Of a DNA stretch of 64,000 nucleotides, positions 52,715-63,961 are shown piece by piece. The notes below the pieces were generated by a model, which saw only the letters and a program-made list of their open reading frames with translations, made no database searches and was not told where the DNA came from. Each line of letters begins with the position of its first letter. Within the stretch, counting starts at the first letter, position 1. The DNA comes from Serratia marcescens (lineage in GTDB: Bacteria > Pseudomonadota > Gammaproteobacteria > Enterobacterales > Enterobacteriaceae), in NCBI RefSeq assembly GCF_001902635.1, contig NZ_MJAO01000012.1, positions 106,531-170,530 of the forward strand. Direction: 5' to 3'. The position numbers and the translations under genes were made by a program.

Positions 52715-54874
52715 TCAGGCCTTGGCGGCGGCAGCGTCAGCCTGGGAAGACTGGATCGCCGTCAGCGCGACGGTGTAGACGATATCGTCAACCAGTGCGC
52801 CGCGCGACAGGTCGTTCACCGGCTTGCGCATGCCTTGCAGCATCGGCCCGATGGAGACCAGGTCAGCGGAACGCTGTACCGCTTTGTAGGTGGTGTTGCC
52901 GGTGTTCAGATCCGGGAAGATAAACACGGTCGCCTGGCCGGCCACCGGTGAGTTCGGTGCCTTGGACTTGGCAACGTCGGCCATGATGGCGGCGTCGTAC
53001 TGCAGCGGGCCGTCGATGATCAGATCCGGGCGTTTTTCCTGCGCCAGACGGGTCGCTTCGCGCACTTTCTCTACGTCGCTGCCCGCACCGGAGTTGCCGG
53101 TGGAGTAGGAGATCATTGCCACGCGCGGCTCGATGCCGAAGGCTGCGGCGGAATCTGCAGACTGGATGGCGATTTCAGACAGCTGCTCGGCGGTTGGATC
53201 CGGGTTGATCGCGCAGTCGCCGTAGACCAGCACTTGGTCAGGCAGCAGCATGAAGAACACGGAGGACACCAGCGAGCTGCCCGGTGCGGTTTTGATCAGC
53301 TGCAACGGCGGACGGATGGTGTTGGCGGTGGTGTGAACCGCGCCGGAGACCAGACCGTCGACTTCGCCTTGTTCCAGCATCAGGGTGCCGAGCACCACGT
53401 TGTCTTCCAGCTGCTCGCGCGCGACCACTTCGGTCATGCCCTTGCTCTTACGCAGCTCAACCAGACGCGGCACGTAGTTTTCACGCACGGCGACCGGATC
53501 GACGATTTCAATGCCTTTGCCCAGCTCAACGCCTTGCGCCGCAGCGACGCGCTGGATCTCGTCCGGGTTGCCGAGCAGCACGCATTCCGCGATGCCGCGT
53601 TCGGCGCAGATGGCCGCCGCTTTCACGGTGCGCGGCTCGTCGCCTTCCGGCAGCACGATGCGTTTGCCGGCTTTACGCGCCAGTTCGGTCAGCTCGTAAC
53701 GGAACGCCGGTGGAGACAGACGGCGTGAACGCTCGGAGGTGGCGGTCAGCGAGTCGATCCACTCGGTGTTGATGTGGCTGGCCACGTAGTTCTGCACTTT
53801 CTCGATGCGCTGGTGGTCGTCCGCCGGCACTTCGAGGTTGAAGCTCTGCAGGCTCAGCGAGGTCTGCCAAGTGTTGGTGTCGACCATGAACACCGGCAGG
53901 CCAGTCTGGAAGGCGCGTTCGCACAGTTTCTTGATCGGCTCGTCGATGGCGTAGCCGCCGGTCAGCAGGATGGCGCCGATTTCCACGCCGTTCATCGCCG
54001 CCAGGCAGGCGGAGACCAGCACGTCAGGGCGGTCTGCGGAAGTCACCAGCAGGGAGCCTGGGCGGAAGTGTTCCAGCATGTGCGGGATGCTGCGCGCACA
54101 GAAGGTCACGGACTTCACGCGGCGGGTCATGATGTCGCCTTCGTTGACCACGCGGGCCTTCAGGTGGCGAGCCATGTCGATGGCGCGGGTGGCGATCAGA
54201 TCGAAGCTCCACGGCACGCAGCCCAGAACCGGCAGCGGGCTGTTGGCGAACAGCTGTGCAGGATCGACGTGGGTGATGCTGGCTTTGGTGGAGTCGTCGA
54301 AGATTTCGGACAGGTCAGGACGGGTGCGGCCCTGATCGTCGACCGGTGCGTTCAGCTTGTTGATGATCACGCCGGTGATGTTTTTGTTCTTGCTGCCGCC
54401 GAAGCTGGTGCGCGCCAGTTCGATGCGCTCTTTCAGCTGCGCCGGGGAGTCGTTGCCCAGCGCCAGCACGAAGACGATCTCGGCGTTCAGGGTTTTGGCG
54501 ATCTCGTAGTTCAGCGCGTTGGCGAACTGGTGCTTGCGGGTCGGCACCAGGCCTTCGATCAGCACCACTTCCGCGTCTTTGGTGTTCTCGTGGTAGCGCG
54601 CCACGATCTCTTCCATCAGCACGTCTTGCTGGTTGGAGCTCAGCAGGCCCTCAACGTAGTCCATGCGCAGCGGTTCGGCCGCCGGGATGGTGGAGTTGCT
54701 GCGGATGATGGTGGTGGTCTGGTCGAGCGCGTTGTCGCCGGTGCGCGGTTGAGCGATAGGTTTGAACACGCTCAGACGAACGCCTTTTTGCTCCATGGAG
54801 CGGATGACACCCAGGCTGACGCTGGTCAGGCCGACGCTGGTGCCGGTGGGGATCAACATAATAGTACGTGACAC
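52715..54874 (-). CDS. pta: Pta, phosphate acetyltransferase
   Basis: A 719-residue enzyme converting acetyl-CoA and phosphate to acetyl phosphate. N-terminal P-loop-like domain ([20 protein letters not shown]), central DRTGG domain (about 230-345) and C-terminal catalytic PTA domain from about 390 ([19 protein letters not shown] through [20 protein letters not shown]). Long enterobacterial form. Follows ackA with a hairpin between the two. Confidence 0.97.
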   Translation of the reverse strand: MSRTIMLIPTGTSVGLTSVSLGVIRSMEQKGVRLSVFKPIAQPRTGDNALDQTTTIIRSNSTIPAAEPLRMDYVEGLLSSNQQDVLMEEIVARYHENTKDAEVVLIEGLVPTRKHQFANALNYEIAKTLNAEIVFVLALGNDSPAQLKERIELARTSFGGSKNKNITGVIINKLNAPVDDQGRTRPDLSEIFDDSTKASITHVDPAQLFANSPLPVLGCVPWSFDLIATRAIDMARHLKARVVNEGDIMTRRVKSVTFCARSIPHMLEHFRPGSLLVTSADRPDVLVSACLAAMNGVEIGAILLTGGYAIDEPIKKLCERAFQTGLPVFMVDTNTWQTSLSLQSFNLEVPADDHQRIEKVQNYVASHINTEWIDSLTATSERSRRLSPPAFRYELTELARKAGKRIVLPEGDEPRTVKAAAICAERGIAECVLLGNPDEIQRVAAAQGVELGKGIEIVDPVAVRENYVPRLVELRKSKGMTEVVAREQLEDNVVLGTLMLEQGEVDGLVSGAVHTTANTIRPPLQLIKTAPGSSLVSSVFFMLLPDQVLVYGDCAINPDPTAEQLSEIAIQSADSAAAFGIEPRVAMISYSTGNSGAGSDVEKVREATRLAQEKRPDLIIDGPLQYDAAIMADVAKSKAPNSPVAGQATVFIFPDLNTGNTTYKAVQRSADLVSIGPMLQGMRKPVNDLSRGALVDDIVYTVALTAIQSSQADAAAAKA

Positions 54875-54911
54875 AGAATAGTCCTCTTCACGATTAACAT
54901 GAGGCTAAAAC

Positions 54912-54943
54912 AACACCGTCAGCCTGGGCTGACGGTGTTTTGA
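54912..54943 (-). terminator. Hairpin between ackA and pta, probable attenuator
   Basis: A perfect 12-bp stem (AACACCGTCAGC / GCTGACGGTGTT) with a four-base loop lies in the 74-bp ackA-pta gap. On the minus strand it is followed by GTTTTAG, a weak T-tract, fitting partial termination that lowers pta relative to ackA. Confidence 0.65.
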
Positions 54944-54948
54944 GAGCA

Positions 54949-56151
54949 TTACGCGGTCAGGCGGGATGCGTCCTGCGCGATGACCAACTCTTCGTTGGTC
55001 GGGATCACCAGCGCCAGGCGGCTGCCGTCTTTGGTGATGGCGCCGGATTTGCCGAAGCGAGCGGCCATGTTGCGGTCGTGGTCGATTTCGAAGCCCAGCA
55101 GGCCCAGCTTGTTCAGGGTCAGCTCACGCACCATGCCGGCGTTCTCGCCGATGCCGCCGGTGAAGATCACCGCGTCCAGACGGCCTTCCATCAGCGCGCT
55201 GTATGCGCCGATGTATTTGGCCAGACGGTGGCAGAACACGTCCATGGCGCGTTTGGCGTCGGCTTTGCTGTCGTAGTTGTCTTCAACGTAACGGCAGTCG
55301 CTGGTGACTTCGGTCAGGCCCAGCAGGCCGGATTCTTTGGTCAGCATCTTGTTGATCTGGTCAACGCTCATGCCCAGAGAATCGTGCAGGTGGAAGATGA
55401 TAGCCGGATCGATGTCACCGCTGCGGGTGCCCATCACCAGGCCTTCCAGCGGGGTCAGACCCATGGAGGTGTCAACGCACTGGCCGTTGCGCACTGCGGT
55501 TACGGAACCGCCGTTGCCCAGGTGGCAGGTGATCACGTTTACGTCTTCCACCGGCTTGTTCAGCATCTTCGCGGCTTCCTGAGTCACGTAGAAGTGGCTG
55601 GTGCCGTGTGCGCCGTAGCGGCGAACGCCGTGGTCGCGGTACAGGCTGTACGGCAGGGCGTACAGGTAAGATTCTTCCGGCATGGTCTGGTGGAACGCGG
55701 TGTCGAACACGGCAACGTTCTTGTCGGCCAAGTTAGGGAAGGATTTCAGCGCTTCCGCGATGCCGATCAGGTGAGCCGGGTTGTGCAGCGGTGCAAACGG
55801 CACGGAATCTTTGATACCCTGCAGTACTTCGTCGTTGATCACGGCAGAAGCGGTGAACTTCTCGCCGCCGTGCACGATGCGGTGGCCGATAGCGGTCAGC
55901 TGCGCGGAAAGCTCTGGTTTTTGTGCCAGAATAGTATTAACAATGAAGTTCAGCGCTTCGCTGTGTGCCGCGCCGGCCCCCAGGGCAGCTTCGTGTTTGG
56001 CGCCGTCCATTTTCCACTTGATGCGAGCTTCAGGCAGGTGGAAACACTCGGCCAAACCGGAGAGGAATTCGTCGCCGTTAACGGCATCGATGATGGCGAA
56101 TTTCAGAGAAGAACTGCCGCAGTTAAGAACCAGTACTAGCTTACTCGACAT
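54949..56151 (-). CDS. ackA: AckA, acetate kinase
   Basis: A 400-residue kinase making acetate and ATP from acetyl phosphate. N-terminal phosphate motif [28 protein letters not shown] (His and Arg), [35 protein letters not shown] and [17 protein letters not shown] are the family signatures. First gene of ackA-pta. The 359-bp upstream gap to yfbV holds promoters and a small CCGGCC-ACAA-GGCCGG hairpin (56381-56396) but no gene I can see. Confidence 0.98.
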   Translation of the reverse strand: MSSKLVLVLNCGSSSLKFAIIDAVNGDEFLSGLAECFHLPEARIKWKMDGAKHEAALGAGAAHSEALNFIVNTILAQKPELSAQLTAIGHRIVHGGEKFTASAVINDEVLQGIKDSVPFAPLHNPAHLIGIAEALKSFPNLADKNVAVFDTAFHQTMPEESYLYALPYSLYRDHGVRRYGAHGTSHFYVTQEAAKMLNKPVEDVNVITCHLGNGGSVTAVRNGQCVDTSMGLTPLEGLVMGTRSGDIDPAIIFHLHDSLGMSVDQINKMLTKESGLLGLTEVTSDCRYVEDNYDSKADAKRAMDVFCHRLAKYIGAYSALMEGRLDAVIFTGGIGENAGMVRELTLNKLGLLGFEIDHDRNMAARFGKSGAITKDGSRLALVIPTNEELVIAQDASRLTA

Positions 56152-56510
56152 GGAAGTACCTACTTAAATAGTCGTGTTGTTAAAAGAAAATCGAAAACAC
56201 GTGGTGAATTAATCGTCAATCAGACAACAAGCGTAGCGCATAGTGCCGATGACATTTATGATTAACATCATGTGAAGTGCACAAATCACAGGATGATGGA
56301 AAAACCGAAGATTTCTCTGCGGTTTAAATAATCTTGATTTTTATAGGGCTAAAAGTTGACAAAATTTGCGTCATCTTCTACCGGCCACAAGGCCGGCTTA
56401 GGATACCGATAGCCCGGCGCAAACACAAAATAAATTTAAAGCTTCAAATTTTTTAGTATTGTGTGCTGACAGCACGCTTTTAGTCTCTTTACGTGAAGTT
56501 GAGGTACGCG

Positions 56511-56966
56511 ATGACGAGCAAACCGTCCGGTTCCGTAAGCTGGTTTCAGGTCTTCCAGCGCGGGCAGCATTATATGAAAACCTGGCCGTCAGACAAACGT
56601 CTGGCACCGGTCTTTCCGGAGAACCGCGTTGCGCGTGCCACCCGTTTCGCCATCCGTTTCATGCCGCCGTTGGCGATTTTCACGCTGACCTGGCAGATTG
56701 CGCTCGGCGGTCAGCTCGGCCCGGCTATCGCCACCGCGCTGTTCGCCTGCAGCCTGCCGATGCAGGGGCTATGGTGGCTGGGGCGCCGTTCGGTCACGCC
56801 GTTGCCGCCGACGCTGCTGCAATGGTTCCATGAGGTGCGCAACAAGCTGACGGAAGCCGGGCAGGCGGTGGCGCCGCTCGAAGGTACACCGACCTATCAG
56901 ACGTTGGCCGATTTGCTCAAGCGAGCCTTCAAGCAGCTGGACAAAACTTTCCTCGACGATCTGTAA
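56511..56966 (+). CDS. yfbV: YfbV, UPF0208 inner-membrane protein
   Basis: A 151-residue protein with two membrane segments ([17 protein letters not shown] and [18 protein letters not shown]). The C terminus [20 protein letters not shown] is the family hallmark. ATG at 56511 with GAGGT upstream gives exactly the E. coli length. Proposed in E. coli to shape the Ter macrodomain; mechanism unclear. Divergent from ackA. Confidence 0.95.
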   Translation: MTSKPSGSVSWFQVFQRGQHYMKTWPSDKRLAPVFPENRVARATRFAIRFMPPLAIFTLTWQIALGGQLGPAIATALFACSLPMQGLWWLGRRSVTPLPPTLLQWFHEVRNKLTEAGQAVAPLEGTPTYQTLADLLKRAFKQLDKTFLDDL

Positions 56967-56970
56967 ATGA

Positions 56971-56997
56971 AAAAAGGCCGCGTTGTGCGGCCTTTTT
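56971..56997 (+). terminator. Intrinsic terminator of yfbV
   Basis: AAAAAGGCCGC and GCGGCCTTTTT flank a five-base loop right after the yfbV stop. Confidence 0.9.
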
Positions 56998-57108
56998 CGT
57001 CTAAGCGCCAATAACCCCGGTTTAAATCAAAGAACGGTCGAGTTGTGATTTCCAGCATTCTTGCGCTGTGCGATGCTCCCGCCATCACACAGAAATGAGG
57101 AAATCCTG

Positions 57109-57603
57109 ATGGAAATGACCAACGCCCAGCGGCTGATCCTGTCGAACCAGTACAAGATGATGACCCTGCTCGATCCGGACAACGGCGATCGTTATCGCCG
57201 GTTGCAAACCATCGTCGAACGCGGCTTCGGTTTGCAAATGCGCGAGCTGGATCGCGACTTCGGCGAACTGAGCGAAGAAGTGTGCCGTACTATCATCAAC
57301 GTGATGGAGATGCACCATGCGCTGCAGGTTTCCTGGGGCAACCTGAAAGAGAAGCAGGATCTGGACGAGCGCCGCCTGGCGTTTCTCGGTTTCGACGCCG
57401 CCACCGAGGCTCGTTACCTGAGCTACGTGCGTTTCCTGGTCAGCACCGAGGGGCGCTATACTCACTTCGATTCCGGCAGCCACGGCTTCAACGCACAGAC
57501 CAAAATGTGGGAAAAATACCAGCGCATGCTGGCGATCTGGCTGGCCTGTCCGCGCCAGTATCACTTGAGCGCCGTTGAGATAGCGCAAATCATCAATGCT
57601 TGA
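57109..57603 (+). CDS. yfbU: YfbU family protein
   Basis: A 164-residue soluble, mostly helical protein starting [18 protein letters not shown], equal in length to E. coli YfbU. Conserved [12 protein letters not shown] and [15 protein letters not shown]. Function is unsettled; linked in E. coli to cell death under stress. The hxpA GTG lies 18 bp after its stop. Confidence 0.94.
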   Translation: MEMTNAQRLILSNQYKMMTLLDPDNGDRYRRLQTIVERGFGLQMRELDRDFGELSEEVCRTIINVMEMHHALQVSWGNLKEKQDLDERRLAFLGFDAATEARYLSYVRFLVSTEGRYTHFDSGSHGFNAQTKMWEKYQRMLAIWLACPRQYHLSAVEIAQIINA

Positions 57604-57620
57604 TTAAAAAGAGGTTTTCT

Positions 57621-58277
57621 GTGGAGTGTAAGGGTTTTCTGTTCGATCTTGATGGCACCCTGGTGGACTCGCTGCCGGCGGTAGAGCGCGCCTGGACGCA
57701 CTGGGCCGAACGCCGCGGCGTCAATCCGCAAGCGGTGCTGGATTTCATTCACGGTAAACAGGCCATTACTTCTCTGCGCCACTTTATGCCGGGCGAAAGC
57801 GAAGCGGAAATTCAGCGCGAGTTTCAGCTGCTGGAGCAGGTGGAAGCGCAGGATACCGACGGCGTTCGCGCGCTGCCGGGCGCCATTGCCTTGCTGGATC
57901 GCCTGAACGCGCTCGGCATTCCCTGGGCGATCGTCACTTCCGGCTCGGTGCCGGTGGCCGGCGCTCGCCGCCAGGCCGGCGGTTTGCCGCAGCCGGAGGT
58001 GTTCATCACCGCCGAGCAGGTTAAACACGGTAAGCCGCAGCCCGACGCCTATCTGCTGGGTGCCGAGCGTCTGGGGCTGGCGCCGCACGAGTGCGTGGTG
58101 GTTGAAGACGCGCCGGCCGGCATTCTCTCGGGTCTGGCGGCGGGTTGCCAGGTGATCGCCGTTAACGCGCCGGCGGATGCGCCGAAGCTGGATCAGGTCG
58201 ACCTGCGGCTGGATTCGCTGGAACAGATCGCCGTCGATAAAACGGCGCAGGGCGCGATCGTCCGTCGCCTGGTCTGA
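57621..58277 (+). CDS. hxpA: HxpA (YfbT), HAD-family sugar phosphatase
   Basis: A 218-residue haloacid-dehalogenase phosphatase. Motif I GFLFDLDGTLVDSLP, motif II AIVTSGSVPVA, motif III Lys in VKHGKPQPDAYL, motif IV VVVEDAPAGILSGLAAG. The GTG at 57621 is preceded by AGAGG and fits the E. coli N terminus (CKGFLF); the upstream TTG at 57600 lacks a ribosome site. Acts on hexitol and other sugar phosphates. Confidence 0.93.
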   Translation: MECKGFLFDLDGTLVDSLPAVERAWTHWAERRGVNPQAVLDFIHGKQAITSLRHFMPGESEAEIQREFQLLEQVEAQDTDGVRALPGAIALLDRLNALGIPWAIVTSGSVPVAGARRQAGGLPQPEVFITAEQVKHGKPQPDAYLLGAERLGLAPHECVVVEDAPAGILSGLAAGCQVIAVNAPADAPKLDQVDLRLDSLEQIAVDKTAQGAIVRRLV

Positions 58278-58308
58278 GCGGCATTATCTTCACTCTAATT
58301 GATTAGAC

Positions 58309-58330
58309 CCCGCCTCGGCGGGTTTTTTTT
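58309..58330 (+). terminator. Intrinsic terminator of hxpA
   Basis: CCCGCC-TC-GGCGGG followed by eight T residues. Confidence 0.9.
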
Positions 58331-58374
58331 ATGCTATTTTTTAAGCCCTTGGACATTTGCCGGATGAGGCCGTT

Positions 58375-60207
58375 TTGAACAGCGAATTACTGTGGGTGCT
58401 GAGTTTACTGCTGATTGCCATCGTGCTGTTTACCACCAACAAGCTGCGTATGGACGTGGTGGCGCTGTTGGTGATCATCGCCTTCGTACTGAGCGGCACG
58501 CTCAGCCTGCAGGAGGCGACGGTCGGTTTCAGCGATCCCAACGTGATTTTGATCGCCGCGCTGTTCGTGATCGGCGAAGGGCTGGTGCGCACCGGCGTGG
58601 CTTATCAAGTTGGCGATTGGCTGGTGAAAGTGGCCGGCAGCAGCGAAACCAAAATGTTGATGCTGCTGATGGTGACGGTCGCCGGGTTGGGGGCGTTCAT
58701 GAGTTCGACCGGCGTGGTGGCGATCTTTATCCCGGTGGTGCTCAGCGTGACGGCCAGAATGAAGATCGCACCGGGGCGGCTGATGATGCCACTCAGCTTC
58801 GCCGGGCTGATCAGCGGCATGATGACGCTGGTGGCCACGCCGCCCAACATGGTGGTCAACAGCGAATTGGTGCGTGAAGGCATCCATGGTTTCGGTTTCT
58901 TCAGCGTGACCCCCATTGGCCTGGCGGTGTTGGCGCTGGGCGTCGGTTACATGCTGATCGCCCGTCGCTGGTTGGGCAGCAGCGAAACGGGTAAAACCGG
59001 CGACCACTGGCAGCGCCGTACCTTCCGCGATCTGATCCGCGATTACAAGCTGACCGGCCGCGCGCGGCGGCTGGCGATCCGCAGCGCCTCGCCGCTGATC
59101 GGACACTCGCTGGATGAATTGCATCTGCGTGCGCGTTATGGCGCCAACGTGGTGGGTATCGAGCGCTGGAAACGCTTCCGGCGGGTGATGGTCAGTGCCT
59201 CCGGCAGCACCGAACTGCGCGAGGGCGACGTACTCTTGATCGACATGTCGGACAGCCAGGTCGATCTGCGCGAATTCTGTGGCGAGCAGAGGCTGGAGCC
59301 GATGGTGCTGCGCGGCGACTACTTCTCTGAACAGTCGCGTAACGTCGGCATGGCGGAGGTGTCGCTGATCCCGGACTCGGCACTGCTGGGCAAAAGCCTG
59401 CGCGAAGCGGCGTTCCGCAGCCGCTACGATCTGAACGTGGTCGGCATCCGCCGCCACGGCGAGACGCTGGGGGGCAAACTGGTGGATGAGCCGCTGGAGC
59501 TTGGCGATATTTTGCTGGTGATCGGCGACTGGAAGGCGATCCGTCAGCTGCAGGCCAAAACCCACGACTTTATCGTGCTCAACCTGCCGGCCGAGGTGGA
59601 CGAAGTGGCGCCGGCCATCACGCAGGCGCCGCACGCGCTGTTTTGCCTGGCGTTGATGGTGGCGATGATGCTGACCGATGAAATCCCCAACCCGATCGCG
59701 GCGCTGATCGCCTGCCTGCTGATGGGCAAGTTCCGCTGTATCGATATGGAAAGCGCCTATAAATCGATCCATTGGCCGAGCATCATTTTGATCGTCGGTA
59801 TGATGCCGTTCGCCCAGGCGCTGCAAAAGACCGGCGGGGTCGATTTGATCGTCAGCGGGTTGATGGATGTCGCCGGCGGCGCGGGGCCGCGCGTGATGCT
59901 GTTGTGCCTGTTCGTGCTGTGCGCCGCCATCGGGCTGTTTATTTCCAACACCGCGACGGCGGTGCTGATGGCGCCGATCGCCATCGCCGCCGCGCGCGAA
60001 ATGGGCGTCTCGCCATACCCGTTCGCGATGATTATCGCCATCGCCGCGTCCGCCGCCTTTATGACGCCGGTCTCTTCACCGGTCAACACGCTGGTGCTGG
60101 GGCCGGGCAATTACAAGTTCGGCGATTTCGTGCGTCTCGGCGTGCCGTTCACCCTGTTGGTGATGGTAGTCAGCGTGATCGTGGTGCCGTGGCTCTACGG
60201 TTTTTAA
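58375..60207 (+). CDS. yfbS: YfbS, SLC13-type transporter with two RCK_C domains
   Basis: A 610-residue inner-membrane protein. The TTG at 58375 has GAGG upstream and gives exactly the E. coli length. N-terminal transport half includes [20 protein letters not shown] and [14 protein letters not shown]; two cytosolic TrkA-C/RCK_C modules lie in the middle (about 220-405: [20 protein letters not shown] and [20 protein letters not shown]). The second transport half ends with [20 protein letters not shown] and [17 protein letters not shown]. Likely an anion/carboxylate:Na+ symporter; substrate unknown. Confidence 0.94.
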   Translation: MNSELLWVLSLLLIAIVLFTTNKLRMDVVALLVIIAFVLSGTLSLQEATVGFSDPNVILIAALFVIGEGLVRTGVAYQVGDWLVKVAGSSETKMLMLLMVTVAGLGAFMSSTGVVAIFIPVVLSVTARMKIAPGRLMMPLSFAGLISGMMTLVATPPNMVVNSELVREGIHGFGFFSVTPIGLAVLALGVGYMLIARRWLGSSETGKTGDHWQRRTFRDLIRDYKLTGRARRLAIRSASPLIGHSLDELHLRARYGANVVGIERWKRFRRVMVSASGSTELREGDVLLIDMSDSQVDLREFCGEQRLEPMVLRGDYFSEQSRNVGMAEVSLIPDSALLGKSLREAAFRSRYDLNVVGIRRHGETLGGKLVDEPLELGDILLVIGDWKAIRQLQAKTHDFIVLNLPAEVDEVAPAITQAPHALFCLALMVAMMLTDEIPNPIAALIACLLMGKFRCIDMESAYKSIHWPSIILIVGMMPFAQALQKTGGVDLIVSGLMDVAGGAGPRVMLLCLFVLCAAIGLFISNTATAVLMAPIAIAAAREMGVSPYPFAMIIAIAASAAFMTPVSSPVNTLVLGPGNYKFGDFVRLGVPFTLLVMVVSVIVVPWLYGF

Positions 60208-60234
60208 CGGCGCAGCCAGGCTGCGCCGGCGGGG

Positions 60235-60834
60235 TTACAGCGAGCTGTCGAGGCTGATTTCGTCCAGCGACAGGCTGAAGCTGGGAACGAACACGTCCAT
60301 GAAGTAGTCCATTTCCGGGCTGCGGCGCTGTTCCAGGGTTTTATCCAGCCGCGCCTTGGCCAGGGTGAACTCGTGGTTACCGGCGGACAGCTCCTCCAGG
60401 CATTTCAGGTAGGCGCACAGCGCGTCCGCCTGCTTCACCACCCATTTTTCGTCTTCGCTGTAGTAGTGCTCGTCGAGGATGGTGCGGAAATCGTTGCGCA
60501 GCTCCGCGGGGATCATATCCAGCAGCTTTTGCTGGGCGATCTTTTCGATCTTTTTGTACTCGTGGGCGATCTGCGGGTTGTAGTACTTGATCGGCGTCGG
60601 CATGTCGCCGGTGATCACTTCGCTGGCGTCGTGGTACATCGCCAGCAGCGCAACGCGGTCGGCGTTGAGGTTGCCGTTGAATTTGCGGTTCTTGATCACC
60701 GCCAGCGCATGGGCGACAAAGGCCACCTGCAGGCTGTGTTCGGAAACGTTCTCGGTACGCACGTTGCGCATCAGCGGCCAGCGGTTGATCAGTTTCAGGC
60801 GGGACAGATGGGCGAAGAAATGGCTCTGGCTCAT
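60235..60834 (-). CDS. yfbR: YfbR, 5'-deoxynucleotidase
   Basis: A 199-residue HD-domain phosphohydrolase releasing phosphate from dNMPs. HD motif residues: His33-region [34 protein letters not shown] and late Asp in [15 protein letters not shown] at 60834 by homology ([16 protein letters not shown]); an 11-codon upstream extension is not needed. Divergent from nothing; it converges with yfbS. Confidence 0.96.
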   Translation of the reverse strand: MSQSHFFAHLSRLKLINRWPLMRNVRTENVSEHSLQVAFVAHALAVIKNRKFNGNLNADRVALLAMYHDASEVITGDMPTPIKYYNPQIAHEYKKIEKIAQQKLLDMIPAELRNDFRTILDEHYYSEDEKWVVKQADALCAYLKCLEELSAGNHEFTLAKARLDKTLEQRRSPEMDYFMDVFVPSFSLSLDEISLDSSL

Positions 60835-60942
60835 GGTGCTCTCTTTAACGGCAAGTGAGGGCCCCATTGTGAAGCAGTGACGGCGAATTTTGCAACCGGG
60901 CTGTGAGGGAAGGGCGCAGCAAGGCGCTGCGCCCCAGGGCGA

Positions 60943-62157
60943 TTACTGGTGGTAGCCTTCCAGGAAGCGGCCCAGCTTGCCGACCGCCATTTCCAGCTCG
61001 TCCACGCGCGGCAGGGTGACGATGCGCACGTGATCCGGGTACGGCCAGTTGAACGCGGTGCCCTGCACCAACAGCACTTTTTCCTGCAGCAGCAGATCCA
61101 ACACCAGCTTCTGGTCGTCGCGGATGTTGAAGCGTTTGGCGTCGATGCGCGGGAACATATACAGCGCGCCCTGCGGCTTCACGCAAGAGACGCCCGGGAT
61201 GTCGTTGAGCAGTTCCCAGGTGCGGTTACGCTGCTCATATAAACGGCCGCCGGGCTGAATGAACTCGCTGATGCTCTGATAGCCGCCCAGCGCGGTCTGA
61301 ATGGCGTGTTGCATCGGCACGTTGGCGCACAGGCGCATCGAAGCCAGCATTTCCAGCCCTTCGATATAGCCTTTGGCGTGCTTTTTCGGCCCGTTGAGCA
61401 CCATCCAGCCCTGGCGGAAGCCCGCCACGCGGTAGGTCTTCGACAGGCCGTTGAAGGTCACGGTCAGCAGATCCGGCGCCAGCGCGGCGATCGAGTGGTG
61501 CTCGGCTTCGTCATACAGGATCTTGTCGTAGATCTCGTCGGCGAAGATGATCAGGTTGTGTTGACGGGCGATCTCGACGATCTGTTCCAGCAGCGCTTTG
61601 CTGTAAACCGCGCCGGTCGGGTTGTTCGGGTTGATGATCACGATGCCGCGGGTGCGCGGGGTGATCTTGCTGATGATGTCGTCCAGATCCGGGAACCAGC
61701 CGGCCTGCTCGTCGCACAGGTAATGCACGGCCTTGCCGCCGGACAGCGACACTGCGGCAGTCCACAGCGGGTAGTCCGGCGCCGGCACCAGCATTTCGTC
61801 GCCGCTGTTGAGCAGCGCCTGCATGGATTGAACGATCAGCTCCGAGACGCCGTTGCCAATGTAGATATCCTCAACGGTCACGTCACGCATGTTGCGCGCC
61901 TGATAGTGCTGCATGATCGCTTTACGCGCCGAGAAGAGGCCTTTGGAGTCGGAGTAGCCTTGCGCCGTGGGCAGATTGCGGATCACGTCGACCAGGATTT
62001 CGTCCGGGGCGTCGAAACCGAACGGGGCAGGGTTGCCGATGTTCAGTTTCAGGACTTTGTTGCCTTCTTCTTCAAGACGTTTAGCTTCTTTAAGCACCGG
62101 GCCGCGAATGTCATAGCAGACGTTGTCCAGTTTGCTGGATTTCTCAATGGGGGACAT
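60943..62157 (-). CDS. alaA: AlaA, glutamate-pyruvate aminotransferase
   Basis: A 404-residue PLP aminotransferase, the main alanine-forming enzyme in E. coli. N terminus MSPIEKSSKLDNVCYDIRGP; cofactor motifs YIGNGVSELIVQSMQALL, INPNNPTGAVYSKALL, FADEIYDKILYDE and the Schiff-base lysine in FNGLSKTYRVAGFRQGW. The in-frame extension to 62334 is upstream leader, not protein by homology. No strong ribosome site is visible before the ATG. Confidence 0.95.
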   Translation of the reverse strand: MSPIEKSSKLDNVCYDIRGPVLKEAKRLEEEGNKVLKLNIGNPAPFGFDAPDEILVDVIRNLPTAQGYSDSKGLFSARKAIMQHYQARNMRDVTVEDIYIGNGVSELIVQSMQALLNSGDEMLVPAPDYPLWTAAVSLSGGKAVHYLCDEQAGWFPDLDDIISKITPRTRGIVIINPNNPTGAVYSKALLEQIVEIARQHNLIIFADEIYDKILYDEAEHHSIAALAPDLLTVTFNGLSKTYRVAGFRQGWMVLNGPKKHAKGYIEGLEMLASMRLCANVPMQHAIQTALGGYQSISEFIQPGGRLYEQRNRTWELLNDIPGVSCVKPQGALYMFPRIDAKRFNIRDDQKLVLDLLLQEKVLLVQGTAFNWPYPDHVRIVTLPRVDELEMAVGKLGRFLEGYHQ

Positions 62158-63016
62158 AAAAAGTTGAGCCTTTTGCTGGGATAGGGGCGCTCCTACCGTG
62201 GGACGCCGCAACCCGCCCAATGTACTCCTGGCGTAGTTGCTTTTGAAGGGTTTTGCACGCCTTTGGTGCAAATGCATGTCGTAACGAGGGATTTTAGTTA
62301 TGATAAGCAAAGGTAAAGTGAGTTTGTGGTTCATAATGTCATGAACTATAATTTTACTAGGGTTTTATTCTGATAAATTGAGGGTTAAGACCGGGTGCTG
62401 GCTGGCGATCGCGGCAGACGGCAGGGGGACTGATAAGCGGCAAGGGAGGATTGGCTGCAATAAACTGTAAAGGAATGATAATACCGGAGTTGTCTGATAG
62501 CGAGTTATCGCGTGACGCACCACACTAAGAAAAACGCCATATTTACATTAGCTTTGCTTTATATTTTATCTTAAGCAATGTTTAAGTGGTTATAGGATTA
62601 TTATTTAGAGTGAAAATCTTACTAATTGAATTTATTAAATTCATTGAGTAGGGATACGAAATCCGCGCCGTGAAGTATTTATATTTTTTGCGCGGTAACG
62701 CCGCTGAAGCCCCCAGTTGATAAGGGTTCTCAGTAGCACGAATGGAGTGGAAATCAGGCTGCATGAATGAGTAAAATCTCAGGTTCGGTGGGAATTAACC
62801 CTTGCCACCGGTATTTAATCCCCCGCGTTCTATAAGCACTATCGATAGATCGCATTTTAAAAAGCGATAGAGGTAACGAAACATAAGTAATTTTTTTGCC
62901 CTCCACTTATGAGTGGGGTACTGTCATAACAGGCGTCGCCCTTTTTCAACGGCGTCTGAGAAACACACCAGGGTAGTAGTTCGTAAATTAGAATTTAAAA
63001 AAGTGAAGAATACACT
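62158..63016. other. 859-bp AT-rich divergent regulatory region between alaA and lrhA
   Basis: Long gene-free stretch, clearly lower in GC than its neighbours. It holds the divergent promoters of alaA and lrhA and probably a long lrhA leader, as in E. coli. Runs such as TATAATTTTA near 62345 and TATATTTTATC near 62560 could be promoter elements. I see no tRNA, no terminator hairpin with a clear T-run and no credible small gene; the 60-residue frame at 62582-62764 has no ribosome site. Confidence 0.6.
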
Positions 63017-63961
63017 ATGACAACTGCAAATCGTCCGATACTTAATCTCGACCTCGATCTGCTAAGAACCTTTGTTGCTGTTGCTGATTTGAATACCTTT
63101 GCGGCGGCGGCCGTTGCCGTTTGCCGTACTCAATCAGCCGTCAGCCAACAAATGCAGCGATTAGAGCAACTGGTCGGCAAAGAACTGTTTGCCCGCCATG
63201 GGCGCAACAAACTCCTGACTGAGCATGGTATTCAGCTTCTCGGTTATGCCAGGAAGATCCTGCGCTTTAACGATGAAGCCTGTACCTCGCTGATGTACAA
63301 CAATATTAAAGGTGTTCTGACCATCGGCGCTTCCGACGACACCGCCGATACCATCCTGCCTTTCCTGTTGAACCGCGTGACCGCCATCTACCCCAAACTG
63401 GCCATTGACGTGCGCGTGAAGCGCAGCGCGGCGATGGTTGATCTGCTGGAAGAGGGCGAGATCGATCTGGCGGTCACCACGGCCGATCCCGCCGGGCATC
63501 CGCACATCGTGCTGCGCACTTCGCCGACGCTGTGGTACTGCGCCGCCGATTACCACTACCAGGCCGGCGAGCCGATCCCGTTGGTGGTGATGGACGAGCC
63601 CAGCCCGTTCCGCGCGCTGGCGATCAAACAGCTGGATGAGGCGGGCATTCCGTGGCGCATCGCCTACGTCGCTTCCACGTTGTCAGCGGTACGGGCGGCC
63701 TGCAAGGCCGGCCTGGGCGTGACCGCGCGACCGATCGAGATGATGAGCCCAGACCTGCGGGTGCTGGGCGCGGCGGAAGGTTTGCCGCCGCTGCCGGATA
63801 CCCAGTATGCGCTGTGCAAAAATGCCCAGTGCAGCAACGAGCTGGCGATGGCTATCTTCAGCGCGATGCAGGGCGGCAACGACGGCTATGGCTTCAACGG
63901 GCCGGAAGCTGCTCTTCAGGGCGATCAGGATGACGCGACCCTCGTGGATGAAGAAGAGTAA
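63017..63961 (+). CDS. lrhA: LrhA/HexS, LysR-type repressor of motility and secondary metabolism
   Basis: A 314-residue LysR regulator. N-terminal winged helix: [20 protein letters not shown], then [20 protein letters not shown] and [15 protein letters not shown]. Effector domain from about 95 ([40 protein letters not shown]). The DNA-binding half is nearly identical to E. coli LrhA. E. coli LrhA represses flhDC; the Serratia orthologue HexS is reported to repress prodigiosin and surfactant production. Confidence 0.95.
   Translation: MTTANRPILNLDLDLLRTFVAVADLNTFAAAAVAVCRTQSAVSQQMQRLEQLVGKELFARHGRNKLLTEHGIQLLGYARKILRFNDEACTSLMYNNIKGVLTIGASDDTADTILPFLLNRVTAIYPKLAIDVRVKRSAAMVDLLEEGEIDLAVTTADPAGHPHIVLRTSPTLWYCAADYHYQAGEPIPLVVMDEPSPFRALAIKQLDEAGIPWRIAYVASTLSAVRAACKAGLGVTARPIEMMSPDLRVLGAAEGLPPLPDTQYALCKNAQCSNELAMAIFSAMQGGNDGYGFNGPEAALQGDQDDATLVDEEE

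Noticed and set aside
53774..54871. 365-residue plus-strand frame opposite pta (and a similar one opposite ackA)
   Set aside because: His/Val/Gln-rich shadow frames of strongly conserved minus-strand genes.
62158..62334. 59-codon N-terminal extension of alaA
   Set aside because: The frame is open but E. coli AlaA begins at the MSPIEKSS methionine, and the upstream codons overlap a likely leader and promoter region.
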